Assembly (NCBI GenBank): GCA_964636965.1
Contig: CAZWST010000048.1
Coordinates: 1-12,042 of the forward strand
From: CAG-582 sp964636965
GTDB lineage: Bacteria > Bacillota_I > Bacilli_A > RF39 > UBA660
Reading direction: 5' to 3'
DNA length: 12,042 nucleotides
Made by a program: the position numbers and the translations under genes. Numbering within the stretch: position 1 is the first letter of the stretch; each line of letters opens with the position of its first letter. The notes beneath the pieces were generated by a model. It was not told where the DNA came from and did no database searches. It saw only the letters and a program-made list of their open reading frames with translations. Below are positions 1-7,437 of this stretch, one piece after another.

Positions 1-22
1 TCTACCATTAAACTACACCCGC
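1..22 (-). tRNA. tRNA-Gly, 5' end only (runs off the left edge)
   Basis: Read on the minus strand, the first 22 bases are GCGGGTGTAGTTTAATGGTA followed by GA. This is the acceptor stem 5' strand, the T/A bases at positions 8-9 and the D-arm of a bacterial tRNA-Gly. The GCGGGTGTAGTTTA start resembles Firmicutes tRNA-Gly(UCC), but the anticodon lies outside the window, so the isoacceptor is an inference. A good promoter lies immediately upstream (see 41-68). Further tRNAs may follow it off the edge. Confidence 0.8.
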
Positions 23-40
23 ATCAAGTAGACAATTAAC

Positions 41-68
41 ATTATACCATATTGTATGCCAATTGCAA
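41..68 (-). promoter_or_regulatory. Sigma-A-type promoter for tRNA-Gly
   Basis: On the minus strand there is a -35-like TTGCAA (63-68), a 16-base spacer, and a perfect -10 TATAAT (41-46) preceded by TGG, an extended -10. Transcription would begin near base 34, leaving about 12 bases of leader before the mature tRNA 5' end. This is a typical stable-RNA promoter layout. Confidence 0.7.
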
Positions 69-151
69 TACTTTTTTTACTAATTTTTTTAATTTCTTAT
101 TAAACATTCTATTCTATCCATATTTTATTTTATAATAATTAAGGTGATATT

Positions 152-1009
152 ATGATGATATTAAATAAGTGGGAAGTACAGGTATTCATTTACTTGTTAT
201 CTGCAACTATTTTTGTAAGGGCATTTAAAAGTGCTAATAGAAATATGAAGGATGCTAGCTCATTAACTGTACTACTAGAAATATTTACAGCCTTGTTTGC
301 AATACTATTAATTCCTTTATTTGAAATAAAGTTTCCGAGGGATCCAAAAATATACTTAATCTTATTTATTACAACAATTATATATGCTCTCACTGATAGA
401 TTAAATATAGAAGCTAGATATGGACTTAATCCTTCAACATTTAGTATGTTAAAACAATTATCAACGGTATTTATGATAATATTTGGAATTGTTTTCTTAA
501 AAGAAGCATTAGTACCAATAAAAATACTTGGAGCTGTATTAATTATATTTTCTAATTTATTGATATCTTATAATAATGGTAAATTTGAAATTAATAAGTA
601 TTTTGGAATGTGTTTCTTTTCTAATTTTCTTTTTGCGGTTGCAATGCTTATAAATGTTAATATATCTGATTATTTTAATTTGGCTATTTATACGATTATT
701 ACAGTATCTGTTCCAGCTTTATTTATATCGCTCTTTAAGAGATTATCAGTACGTAAATTAAAAGAAGAATTTAAGTTATATAAAAAACGTGAATTTATTT
801 TAGCAGGAGCTACTTGGTGTCTTATGTTAATATCTTCTGTTAGAGCTTATCAATTACAAAGTGTCACGATTGTAGCGCCTCTATTTGCTCTAACATCTTT
901 AATTAATGCAACAATTGAATTAATATTTGATAAAGATAGAAAAAGGTTCTTAATTAAAATAATATCAGGGCTTTTAATTATTACAGGTGTTATATTAATT
1001 AAATCATAA
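152..1009 (+). CDS. DMT/EamA-type membrane transporter
   Basis: A 285-residue integral membrane protein with about ten hydrophobic helices in two halves, the arrangement of the drug/metabolite transporter superfamily. Half one spans residues 8-140 and includes the conserved region around 95-120 (pro-Ser helix, then FLKEAL before the next helix). Half two spans 147-283, ending in a hydrophobic helix and a short basic tail. The substrate cannot be read from the sequence; relatives export metabolites, sugars or amino acids. An AAGGTGAT ribosome site (141-148) supports the ATG at 152 or the adjacent ATG at 155. A TATAAT at 131-136 is too close to the ribosome site to be a convincing promoter, so the promoter is unresolved. 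The gene faces tex and ends in a shared terminator. Confidence 0.85.
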   Translation: MMILNKWEVQVFIYLLSATIFVRAFKSANRNMKDASSLTVLLEIFTALFAILLIPLFEIKFPRDPKIYLILFITTIIYALTDRLNIEARYGLNPSTFSMLKQLSTVFMIIFGIVFLKEALVPIKILGAVLIIFSNLLISYNNGKFEINKYFGMCFFSNFLFAVAMLINVNISDYFNLAIYTIITVSVPALFISLFKRLSVRKLKEEFKLYKKREFILAGATWCLMLISSVRAYQLQSVTIVAPLFALTSLINATIELIFDKDRKRFLIKIISGLLIITGVILIKS

Positions 1010-1011
1010 AT

Positions 1012-1039
1012 AAAAAGATCACTTCTGTGATCCTTTTTT
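1012..1039. terminator. Bidirectional terminator between the EamA transporter and tex
   Basis: GATCAC (1017-1022) pairs with GTGATC (1027-1032) across a TTCT loop. The hairpin has an A-run on its left and CTTTTTT on its right, so it gives a U-tract in both directions and can end both convergent genes. Confidence 0.85.
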
Positions 1040-1054
1040 ATTGTTTATAAGTGA

Positions 1055-3220
1055 TTATTTATCAACATCTTTAATTAAACTTAATTGAACTTTTTGTTTT
1101 TCTAAATCAATTCCATCAACATAACATTTAATGATATCACCAACATTTAAAATATCATTAGGATTTTTCACGAAAGACTTGCTCATCTTAGAAATATGGA
1201 TTAATCCATCATCATGAAGACCAATATCAACGAATGCTCCAAATGATGCTACATTTCTTACTGTTCCTTCAAGTTCCATACCGATCTTCAAATCTTCAAT
1301 ATGTAAGATATCACTTTTTAAGACTGGGGAATCTAGTTCATCACGTGGGTCAAGCCCAGGATTTAAAAGTTCTTTTAAGATATCTTCTAAAGTATATTCA
1401 TCAGTTGATATTTTGTTTAAAAGTTCTACTTTATTAACTTTTCTTATTGCTTCTTTAAACTCTTCTTTATTAATATCTTCAATATTTAAATTTAAGTTAT
1501 TTAATACTTCTTCAGCTACCGTATAACTTTCTGGGTGAATCCCCGTATTATCAAAAGGATTAGTTCCATCAGGTATTCTCAAAAAACCAATGGCTTGTTC
1601 ATATACTTTATCTGTTATTCCCTTTATTTTCTTTATTTCTTCACGATTAGTTATTTTATGTTCTTCTTTATATTTATAGATATTCTCGATTACGGATTTA
1701 GTTAAACCAGATACATATTTTAAAATACTTTTAGAAGCTGTATTAACATTAACACCTACTTCATTAACAACTTTGGAAGTAGTAAAATCAAGAGCATTAC
1801 CTAAGTCTTTTTGATTAACATCATATTGGTATTCTCCAACACCAATTGATTTAGGATCTATTTTAACAAGTTCTGATAATGGATCTTGTATACGTCTTCC
1901 GATAGATACAGCACTTCTCTTTTCAACAGCTAAGTCAGGAAATTCTTCAATAGCAAGTTTAGATGCCGAATAAATAGATGCTCCTGCTTCACTAGTTATA
2001 ACATATTTACAATTTAAGTTATATTCTTTAATTAATTCAGCACAGAATTTTTCTGATTCACGAGAGGCAGTTCCATTACCAATGGAGATAATATCTACTT
2101 TATATTTCTCGATTAGATTTTTAACGATTAGCTTACTAGCTTGAATATTTTGTTCTTGATTAGAATTTAAGAATGGCTTTATAACAATAGAATCTAAGTA
2201 TTTACCTGATGCATCAACAACAGCTAACTTACATCCATTAACATATCCTGGATCAAAACCTAAAACAGTCATTCCTTTTATTGGTCGAGTTAACAATAAA
2301 TGTTCAAGATTAACACTAAAAGTTTCAATAGCTTTTTCTTCAGCTTTTTCAGTTAATTCACTACGAATTTCTCTTTCAATACTTGGACCAATCAAACGTT
2401 TATAAGAATCCTTAATGCTATCTTTAACTAATTCAACAACAAAGGAATCTTTATTCTTAATTAATTTTCCTTCTAAGTATTTAAATATTTCTTCTTCATC
2501 AATATCAATGGAAACAGTTAACACTTTTTCAGATTCACCACGATTTATAGCAAGAACCCGATAGTGTTTAATATATTTTACGGGCTCCGAAAAGTCATAA
2601 TACATATCATATGTTTTATTATTTTCATCAACATTCTTTTTTACTTTTGATTTAATCACACCATTATGATAGATATGATTTCTAATCCATTTACGGTAAG
2701 AGGCATTGTCACTTATCCATTCAGCAATAATATATCCTGCTCCTTCTATAGCAGCATTAGTATCCTTAACTTTATCATTTAAATATTTAGAGGCCATTTC
2801 TTCTAAAGACCCTGTTGTCGGAAAAGCCATAATCATCTTGGCAAGAGGTTCAAGCCCAGCATTAATAGCTTCACTTGCTTTAGTCTTTTTCTTTTCTTTG
2901 TAAGGTCGGTAAAGATCTTCTACCTCAGTTAATTTTTTAGCTTCCATTATTTGACTTTTTAGTTCATCTGTTAATAAGCCTTTTTCATCAATTAGACGTA
3001 TTACAGCTTCTTTTCTATCAAGAAGATTTTGATAATAATTATATAAATCTCCAATTGCTTTAATTTGATTTTCATCTAAAGCTCCAGTAAATTCTTTTCT
3101 ATATCTTGCAATAAAAGGAATTGTTGCTCCTTCTTCAAGTAAAGATAATGTTGCTTCTATTTGTTTTCTAGTAATATTTAAACTTTCTATAAGTTCATTT
3201 ATTATTATTTCATTATTCAT
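1055..3220 (-). CDS. tex: Tex family RNA-binding transcription accessory protein
   Basis: A 721-residue cytoplasmic nucleic-acid-binding protein, full length for the family. Residues 5-190 are the helical Tex N-terminal region, with the recognisable ATIPFIARYRKE stretch near 32-43. Residues 318-450 are a YqgF/RuvC-like domain (GFDPG near 321-325, IGNGTASRE near 381-389, EAGASIYSAS near 411-420). The conserved RIQDPLSELVKIDPKSIGVG stretch follows near 444-463, with helix-hairpin-helix elements at about 485-560 (NEVGVNVNTAS). A C-terminal S1 RNA-binding domain covers about 643-716 (VRNVASFGAFVDIG). Tex proteins bind RNA and the transcription machinery and affect expression broadly; the exact role here is inferred from the family. 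The ATG is supported by GGTGGAGTGAT at 3224-3234. It has its own promoter and a terminator shared with the convergent transporter gene. Confidence 0.96.
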   Translation of the reverse strand: MNNEIIINELIESLNITRKQIEATLSLLEEGATIPFIARYRKEFTGALDENQIKAIGDLYNYYQNLLDRKEAVIRLIDEKGLLTDELKSQIMEAKKLTEVEDLYRPYKEKKKTKASEAINAGLEPLAKMIMAFPTTGSLEEMASKYLNDKVKDTNAAIEGAGYIIAEWISDNASYRKWIRNHIYHNGVIKSKVKKNVDENNKTYDMYYDFSEPVKYIKHYRVLAINRGESEKVLTVSIDIDEEEIFKYLEGKLIKNKDSFVVELVKDSIKDSYKRLIGPSIEREIRSELTEKAEEKAIETFSVNLEHLLLTRPIKGMTVLGFDPGYVNGCKLAVVDASGKYLDSIVIKPFLNSNQEQNIQASKLIVKNLIEKYKVDIISIGNGTASRESEKFCAELIKEYNLNCKYVITSEAGASIYSASKLAIEEFPDLAVEKRSAVSIGRRIQDPLSELVKIDPKSIGVGEYQYDVNQKDLGNALDFTTSKVVNEVGVNVNTASKSILKYVSGLTKSVIENIYKYKEEHKITNREEIKKIKGITDKVYEQAIGFLRIPDGTNPFDNTGIHPESYTVAEEVLNNLNLNIEDINKEEFKEAIRKVNKVELLNKISTDEYTLEDILKELLNPGLDPRDELDSPVLKSDILHIEDLKIGMELEGTVRNVASFGAFVDIGLHDDGLIHISKMSKSFVKNPNDILNVGDIIKCYVDGIDLEKQKVQLSLIKDVDK

Positions 3221-3243
3221 TTTATCACTCCACCATAATATTG

Positions 3244-3272
3244 ATTATAAATTATTTTCATTTATTTTTAAA
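3244..3272 (-). promoter_or_regulatory. tex: Probable tex promoter
   Basis: On the minus strand a perfect -10 TATAAT (3244-3249) lies 17 bases downstream of a weak -35, TTTAAA (3267-3272). Transcription would start near 3237, only a few bases ahead of the ribosome site, so the leader is short. Confidence 0.55.
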
Positions 3273-3293
3273 TAGAGATAACACTTTGTTGGC

Positions 3294-3319
3294 ATAAAAA
3301 AAACAAGAATTATCTTGTT
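3294..3319 (-). terminator. Terminator of the LRR lipoprotein gene, with the stop codon in its loop
   Basis: Read on the minus strand, AACAAGA (3313-3319) pairs with TCTTGTT (3302-3308), followed by a run of T residues down to 3295. The TAA stop codon (3310-3312) forms most of the four-base loop. This separates the lipoprotein transcript from tex, whose promoter lies about 20 bases further on. Confidence 0.8.
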
Positions 3320-4827
3320 CTTTGTTTTTGTGTTTCTTTATTAGTTGTTGATGAAGTTGTAGAAGATCCATCGTATTCATATACTTCTACACCTGATTCT
3401 CTCAATGTATCTAAAATAGTAATATCGGCGTTGGCGCTGTCAATGGTTAATGACAAGGTATTAAGACTATCTATTTCTAATAAGAAATCATAATTTTCTA
3501 TTTTATTATTTTCAAGATGTAGGCTTTCTAAATAACGAGCTAAATCTAATCCTTCAACACCAGTTATTCCAGTATTCTTTATAGACAAGTATTTTAAATC
3601 TGAATACATCATAGGCATACCATATGCTTTAAAAGATTCTGTCATATTTGGACAGTTATATATTGTTAAGTTTTCTACATTATCGGGCATATAGAAACTT
3701 TCAAAATCACAGTTTACTACCTCAACCGTCTTAAAGTCATCCCAATTCCACAAATGGTGTAAGTATCCTTCTGTTGGGAAATTATTTATACATAAATATT
3801 TTTGTTCACATAACTTTTTTGAAATATCATAAAAATTATATGGCTCTTCAGTAAAAATAAAAGAAATTACACTTCCTTCATCGTCTCTTGCCTCTGCATA
3901 GTATTCTTTTTGAGCATCATAGTAAGTTATCGTTAAATTTACAGCTGTTTCTTCATCAATTGACGAGAAAATTAGTGCATGATTCGTAGTTGTCTCAACA
4001 ACAGATTCAGCCATTTCTTGTGATAATATTTCTTTTTCTATAAATGAACTTAACTGAGCAATATCCTCAATTTTATTAAATTCCAATTTAATTGTTTTTA
4101 AATTTGGTAAATCGCTTAATACTTCTGGATTAGTAATTTCATTACATCTAAGATTGGCCCAGGTTAAATTAGTTAAATTACTTAAAGAAGTTAAATCACT
4201 CACCTTAGTTCCATTTATTGCAATTGCTGAGATATTTGGTAAATATTCAAAAAAGCTTAGATCTTCTACATTAGCACAGTTTTCTATTCTTACACCTTCA
4301 AGTGAAGAAAAATCTTTTAAGATACTTAAATCATTTATACTAGAGTTATATATAGATATTTCTTTTAGAGTTGTAATAGATGATAATTCAGATATTACTG
4401 CTGTATTTTTTAAATCATGAAAATATAAATACTCACAGTTACATCTTTTTAACATATAACTTACTAATCTTTCCTCAGGTAAATTAACCGTATATGTTAT
4501 ATCTCCATCTGAGCATTCAACTTCGTAATTATTTTTTGTGTTATTCCAAGTAATTGAAATACGATTTACTAAAGCAAATTCGGGAGTGTAAATGAAATCA
4601 GGATTTAAGACAGCTTTTTCAAATGCTTCGGCTTCTTCTTTTTCACGCTCAATTTGTGCGGTAAGAATTTCTTCTGCTTTGGAAGCTACAGATTCAGTAG
4701 TATTTAAAATATCTTCAACAACTGTTTCAGGTACGATTTCCTTATCAGCCTCTTTATTAGAGCAGCTTGTTAAAGCAAAACTTGTAACTAATGCGCTTAA
4801 TGCTGCATAGTACTTTATCTTCTTCAT
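3310..4827 (-). CDS. Leucine-rich-repeat lipoprotein (surface protein)
   Basis: A 505-residue predicted lipoprotein. Residues 1-22 form a lipoprotein signal peptide (MKK start, hydrophobic core, LTSC lipobox), so Cys22 would be the lipidated first residue. An acidic, helical linker (about 25-75) follows. Residues 83-135 form a beta-rich unit. Residues 136-265 carry about five irregular 20-24-residue leucine-rich repeats of the internalin type, such as LKEISIYNSSINDLSIL. A second beta-rich unit (about 285-350) and a second LRR block (about 366-470) repeat this plan. The tail (487-505) is Ser/Thr-rich, then basic. LRRs normally bind proteins; the ligand cannot be read. ATG choice is supported by an all-G ribosome site (4834-4840). 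It has its own promoter and terminator, so linkage to the membrane protein upstream is positional only. Confidence 0.85.
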   Translation of the reverse strand: MKKIKYYAALSALVTSFALTSCSNKEADKEIVPETVVEDILNTTESVASKAEEILTAQIEREKEEAEAFEKAVLNPDFIYTPEFALVNRISITWNNTKNNYEVECSDGDITYTVNLPEERLVSYMLKRCNCEYLYFHDLKNTAVISELSSITTLKEISIYNSSINDLSILKDFSSLEGVRIENCANVEDLSFFEYLPNISAIAINGTKVSDLTSLSNLTNLTWANLRCNEITNPEVLSDLPNLKTIKLEFNKIEDIAQLSSFIEKEILSQEMAESVVETTTNHALIFSSIDEETAVNLTITYYDAQKEYYAEARDDEGSVISFIFTEEPYNFYDISKKLCEQKYLCINNFPTEGYLHHLWNWDDFKTVEVVNCDFESFYMPDNVENLTIYNCPNMTESFKAYGMPMMYSDLKYLSIKNTGITGVEGLDLARYLESLHLENNKIENYDFLLEIDSLNTLSLTIDSANADITILDTLRESGVEVYEYDGSSTTSSTTNKETQKQRTR

Positions 4828-4833
4828 CTAAAT

Positions 4834-4840
4834 CCCCCCC
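4834..4840 (-). promoter_or_regulatory. Homopolymeric G7 ribosome-binding site of the LRR lipoprotein
   Basis: The only plausible Shine-Dalgarno sequence before the ATG at 4827 is seven consecutive G on the minus strand (AAAAAGGGGGGGATTTAGATG as context, split by the ATG). It fixes the start codon, with six bases between the G run and the ATG. A G7 run is out of keeping with the AT-rich surroundings. Confidence 0.65.
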
Positions 4841-4859
4841 TTTTTAAAAAACTTTGTTT

Positions 4860-4888
4860 ATTTTACTATAAGAAGTTAAATTTTTCAA
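4860..4888 (-). promoter_or_regulatory. Promoter of the LRR lipoprotein gene
   Basis: On the minus strand a -35 TTGAAA (4883-4888, five of six consensus bases), a 17-base spacer, and a -10 TAAAAT (4860-4865, five of six). Transcription would start near 4853, giving a leader of about 26 bases that contains the G7 tract. The promoter lies directly after the terminator of the upstream gene. Confidence 0.75.
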
Positions 4889-4896
4889 GTATAGAT

Positions 4897-4920
4897 AAAA
4901 AAAAACCTAAAAAGGTCTTA
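4897..4920 (-). terminator. Terminator of the three-helix membrane protein gene
   Basis: On the minus strand AAGACCT pairs with AGGTTTT (one G-U pair) across a T-rich loop and runs into a long T tract down to about 4897. It lies four bases after the TAA at 4924-4926. The stem is short, but the U-tract is strong. Confidence 0.65.
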
Positions 4921-4923
4921 AAT

Positions 4924-6528
4924 TTAGTATAGTTTAGTTATTTCTGTTATATCTTTTTCTTCGTAATAACCGATTGTTAATTTATCTTGTACAGATGTGA
5001 ATGCTAAACTATCTCCTAGTGTAATTGATGCTACATATTTTTTATTATTTTCATCAGTTATATAATAATAAGTATTTCCTGATTTAGTTGCAGATTTAAT
5101 ACTCTTTATTGTAATAGTCTTCTTATTTAAAATGCTATCACTTATTTCATCAGCATAACTTTCAAGGAAATTTTGACTTGCTACTTCAATACCTTTTGAT
5201 GCATCTGTAACAACTACTTTTTGATAGTCTTGTACATCAACAAATCCATACATCTTAACTAATCCAGCAGCATCTTTTAAACTAACTAAATAAGTTGGTT
5301 TATTATTTAAATTAATTAGTAATGGGAAGGTTGAAACATAGTTCATTTGTTGAACTTGTCCTTGAGCTGATGCCATAGCGCTGTATTCTTCTGCTCCAGG
5401 AACTGAATAGAAATTTGTTTCTCCTGTTCTCATATTAGATAGGATAAATCCTAAGTTAGACTCATCACTCATTACACTAGTAATACCAGTATAAAGATAG
5501 ATATCATCATTCATAGCTAAATAATTATAGCCTTCAGTTGTATTTACAACATTTTTTTGACCGAAGATACTATTAAAGAATCCACCTTTATAATTTCCCC
5601 AATCATCAACTTGTTCAATTAATAAATCAGCATTTATAGCATTGTCTACCCAAGTTGGAACATCTTTCATTTTATATTTCTTTGAAGAACCATCTATTGG
5701 GTTGAATATTACAACACCAGTAACTTTAGTTTTTAATCCAACAGCTGTATAACTGTAAGTAGGTATAATCCAATATGGATTTCCTTCATTATCAATTTCA
5801 AATTTTTCATCACCAAATATTGTTGTTGGATAAGCAAATCTTAAACGACGACGTAAGTTTTCATTAAAGAAGGCACTTGGTGTATATTTCATACCCTTAT
5901 CTAACTTAACAAGTTCAGTATTTCCGTTTACTGAATTTACTTTGATATAACCTTTTACTCCATCTTTTCTGTTAGTTATCCATTTAATAATATCAGCGTA
6001 TTCAAGTGGAGTTACTCTTATTATTTCGTTGTTATAGTTTATTTGAGTATATTGATCAGATACATAGTATTGACTTACTAATTCGCTCATTTGACCCATA
6101 ACACGATCACCTAACTTTTCAGATGAATCGCGGTCTAATAATGGAAGCATATTGAAATTAACTTCTGCTATATCGTTAGAGAAATCTTTTGTTTCATCAA
6201 TTGTTATTCTTCTTGAGTAACTAGAAGCATTAAAAAGTGGCGAACAAACAACATCAATTATAACTATACCAATAATTGCAATAAATAGAAGAACAAATGG
6301 TATACTAACTACTTTAGGTAAGTCTTGGAATTTAGAATTGTTAGTTATTCTAATAGTTGTGTTGCTTGAAAACGCAATAAAGAATAAGAATATAAACAAA
6401 ATAGTTGATACTAAAATGAATGCCCAAAAACCAAAAGATTGAATGTTTAATGGCGGTAAAAATAAATAATACCCTATTCCCATTAAAACAATTTGCAAGA
6501 TACTTGCGATAATATAATTTTTTTTCAC
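4924..6528 (-). CDS. Uncharacterised membrane protein, three N-terminal helices and a large soluble domain
   Basis: A 534-residue protein of unknown function, starting at GTG 6526-6528. The frame is open further upstream to a TTG, but a good AGAGGTG ribosome site sits seven bases before this GTG and inside that extension. Three hydrophobic helices lie at about 5-23, 32-54 and 72-92, followed by some 440 residues of mostly beta-rich, repeat-free soluble sequence. Stretches such as TPLEYADIIKWITNR, VPTWVDNAINADLL, FFNSIFGQ and TTEGYNYLAMNDDIYLYTG look strongly constrained. From memory, they resemble a family of large uncharacterised Firmicutes membrane proteins; I have not searched. No catalytic motif is evident. 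Three helices with a positively charged N-terminus suggest that the large domain faces outward, which is an inference. It is transcribed divergently from the paralogous pair. Confidence 0.8.
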   Translation of the reverse strand: MKKNYIIASILQIVLMGIGYYLFLPPLNIQSFGFWAFILVSTILFIFLFFIAFSSNTTIRITNNSKFQDLPKVVSIPFVLLFIAIIGIVIIDVVCSPLFNASSYSRRITIDETKDFSNDIAEVNFNMLPLLDRDSSEKLGDRVMGQMSELVSQYYVSDQYTQINYNNEIIRVTPLEYADIIKWITNRKDGVKGYIKVNSVNGNTELVKLDKGMKYTPSAFFNENLRRRLRFAYPTTIFGDEKFEIDNEGNPYWIIPTYSYTAVGLKTKVTGVVIFNPIDGSSKKYKMKDVPTWVDNAINADLLIEQVDDWGNYKGGFFNSIFGQKNVVNTTEGYNYLAMNDDIYLYTGITSVMSDESNLGFILSNMRTGETNFYSVPGAEEYSAMASAQGQVQQMNYVSTFPLLINLNNKPTYLVSLKDAAGLVKMYGFVDVQDYQKVVVTDASKGIEVASQNFLESYADEISDSILNKKTITIKSIKSATKSGNTYYYITDENNKKYVASITLGDSLAFTSVQDKLTIGYYEEKDITEITKLY

Positions 6529-6533
6529 ATACA

Positions 6534-6540
6534 CACCTCT
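6534..6540 (-). promoter_or_regulatory. Ribosome-binding site deciding the GTG start of the membrane protein
   Basis: AGAGGTG on the minus strand, with GAGG seven bases before GTG 6526-6528. The overlapping ATG at 6528-6530 is in another frame and meets TGA at once, so GTG is the start. Confidence 0.7.
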
Positions 6541-6547
6541 TATGCTT

Positions 6548-6576
6548 ATAATAATACTTTTATTCAATAAAGTAAA
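6548..6576 (-). promoter_or_regulatory. Promoter of the three-helix membrane protein gene
   Basis: On the minus strand a -35 TTTACT (6571-6576), a 17-base spacer, and a -10 TATTAT (6548-6553, five of six). The transcript would start near 6541, just before the AGAGGTG ribosome site. It is placed back to back with the promoter at 6585-6612. Confidence 0.55.
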
Positions 6577-6584
6577 TAATATTC

Positions 6585-6612
6585 TTTACCATCCTTGATT
6601 TTATGTTATAAT
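6585..6612 (+). promoter_or_regulatory. Promoter of the paralogous-pair operon
   Basis: A -35-like TTTACC (6585-6590), a 16-base spacer, and a perfect -10 TATAAT (6607-6612) preceded by TGT, an extended -10. Transcription would start near 6619, giving a leader of about 17 bases. A CTTGATT/AATCAAG inverted repeat (6594-6600 and 6617-6623) is centred on the -10. Confidence 0.7.
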
Positions 6613-6635
6613 AAACAATCAAGAAAAGAGGATTT

Positions 6636-7427
6636 ATGGGAACATATTTAAAAATGCAAAGTGAAGACGTTATTAGAGCTTCCGTTTTAAATGAAGATGA
6701 GCTTGAATTTATTGATGGTCTTGCAATTGCAGTAATTAGAGTTGAATCAAAAACTTTTTATAATGAAAGGATTACTTATGAAACAGTAACTGTTATTCAA
6801 GAAGTTTTAGATGAAGAAGGAAAAAGAAGTGAATTCATATTAGCCGGTGACGGAAGTAGATACTTTTCCGGAGAAAGATTTGTTTCTAGTATAGAAAGAA
6901 TAGGGGACTACTTTTTTGTAGAAGTTATTACAGGAGAAGAAAAAGTTTCTTGGAGTGTTTATAAGCAATTTAAAGTGTCTAGAATTTCTGATAATATGGT
7001 TATCTTTAATTTTGTTCGTGAAGTACCTACAAGAATCATACCAACTAAAAATAAGAATATTGGTTTACTTAAACCTTATTTGGAAAAGATGTCACTTTAT
7101 TCAATTGAAGACGGTGAATTGATTGGAGATAGATTTAGTTCAATCGAGGAAGCTGAAGATGGAAATTTCTTAGTTGTGGATACAGTTAAATCAACTGTTA
7201 ATTCCAATATAAGAGATAGATTTACATTTATGATTGATGCGACGGGAAAAAGAATAACTGACATATTATCAAGAAATGATCAGATGGATATATATGAAAC
7301 TGCTCCGGGAGAAACTTATGAAGGTGTTTTAAATAGAAGAATAAGCGAACTTAATAGCATAGCAGAAAAAGAAGCAAAGGTATTGCAACAATTAAAATTA
7401 GGAAAACCAAAAGAAAATTTGCATTAA
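6636..7427 (+). CDS. Uncharacterised cytoplasmic protein, first of a paralogous pair
   Basis: I do not recognise a family in this 263-residue protein. It has no signal peptide or membrane helix, so it is probably cytoplasmic. The N-terminal block (about 15-38, with LNEDELEFIDGLAI) and the C-terminal block (about 128-205, with MSLYSIEDG, EDGNFLVVDTV and RFTFMIDATG) match the next gene, showing a tandem duplication. The middle is beta-rich, and the short alternating strands look like repeated beta-hairpins. Residues 228-257 form a charged helix, possibly a coiled coil. The ATG follows an AGAGGA site (6627-6632), with rather short spacing; a downstream Met7 is an alternative. It is the first gene of a two-gene operon with its own promoter. 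Confidence 0.8.
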   Translation: MGTYLKMQSEDVIRASVLNEDELEFIDGLAIAVIRVESKTFYNERITYETVTVIQEVLDEEGKRSEFILAGDGSRYFSGERFVSSIERIGDYFFVEVITGEEKVSWSVYKQFKVSRISDNMVIFNFVREVPTRIIPTKNKNIGLLKPYLEKMSLYSIEDGELIGDRFSSIEEAEDGNFLVVDTVKSTVNSNIRDRFTFMIDATGKRITDILSRNDQMDIYETAPGETYEGVLNRRISELNSIAEKEAKVLQQLKLGKPKENLH

Positions 7428-7437
7428 TGGTGATGAT

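Noticed and set aside
131..136. TATAAT as the transporter promoter
   Set aside because: It would start transcription inside the AAGGTGAT ribosome site, and no -35 box is visible at the right distance. The real promoter is unresolved.
190..393. Minus-strand open frame of 67 codons inside the transporter gene
   Set aside because: It lies wholly within a well-supported gene on the other strand and has no ribosome site or family resemblance.
4154..4810. Plus-strand open frames opposite the LRR lipoprotein (4154-4420 and 4592-4810)
   Set aside because: They are antisense shadows of a repeat-rich gene with clear coding character on the minus strand.
6529..6567. TTG-started N-terminal extension of the three-helix membrane protein
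   Set aside because: The extension contains the ribosome site for the GTG at 6526-6528 and overlaps the -10 box.
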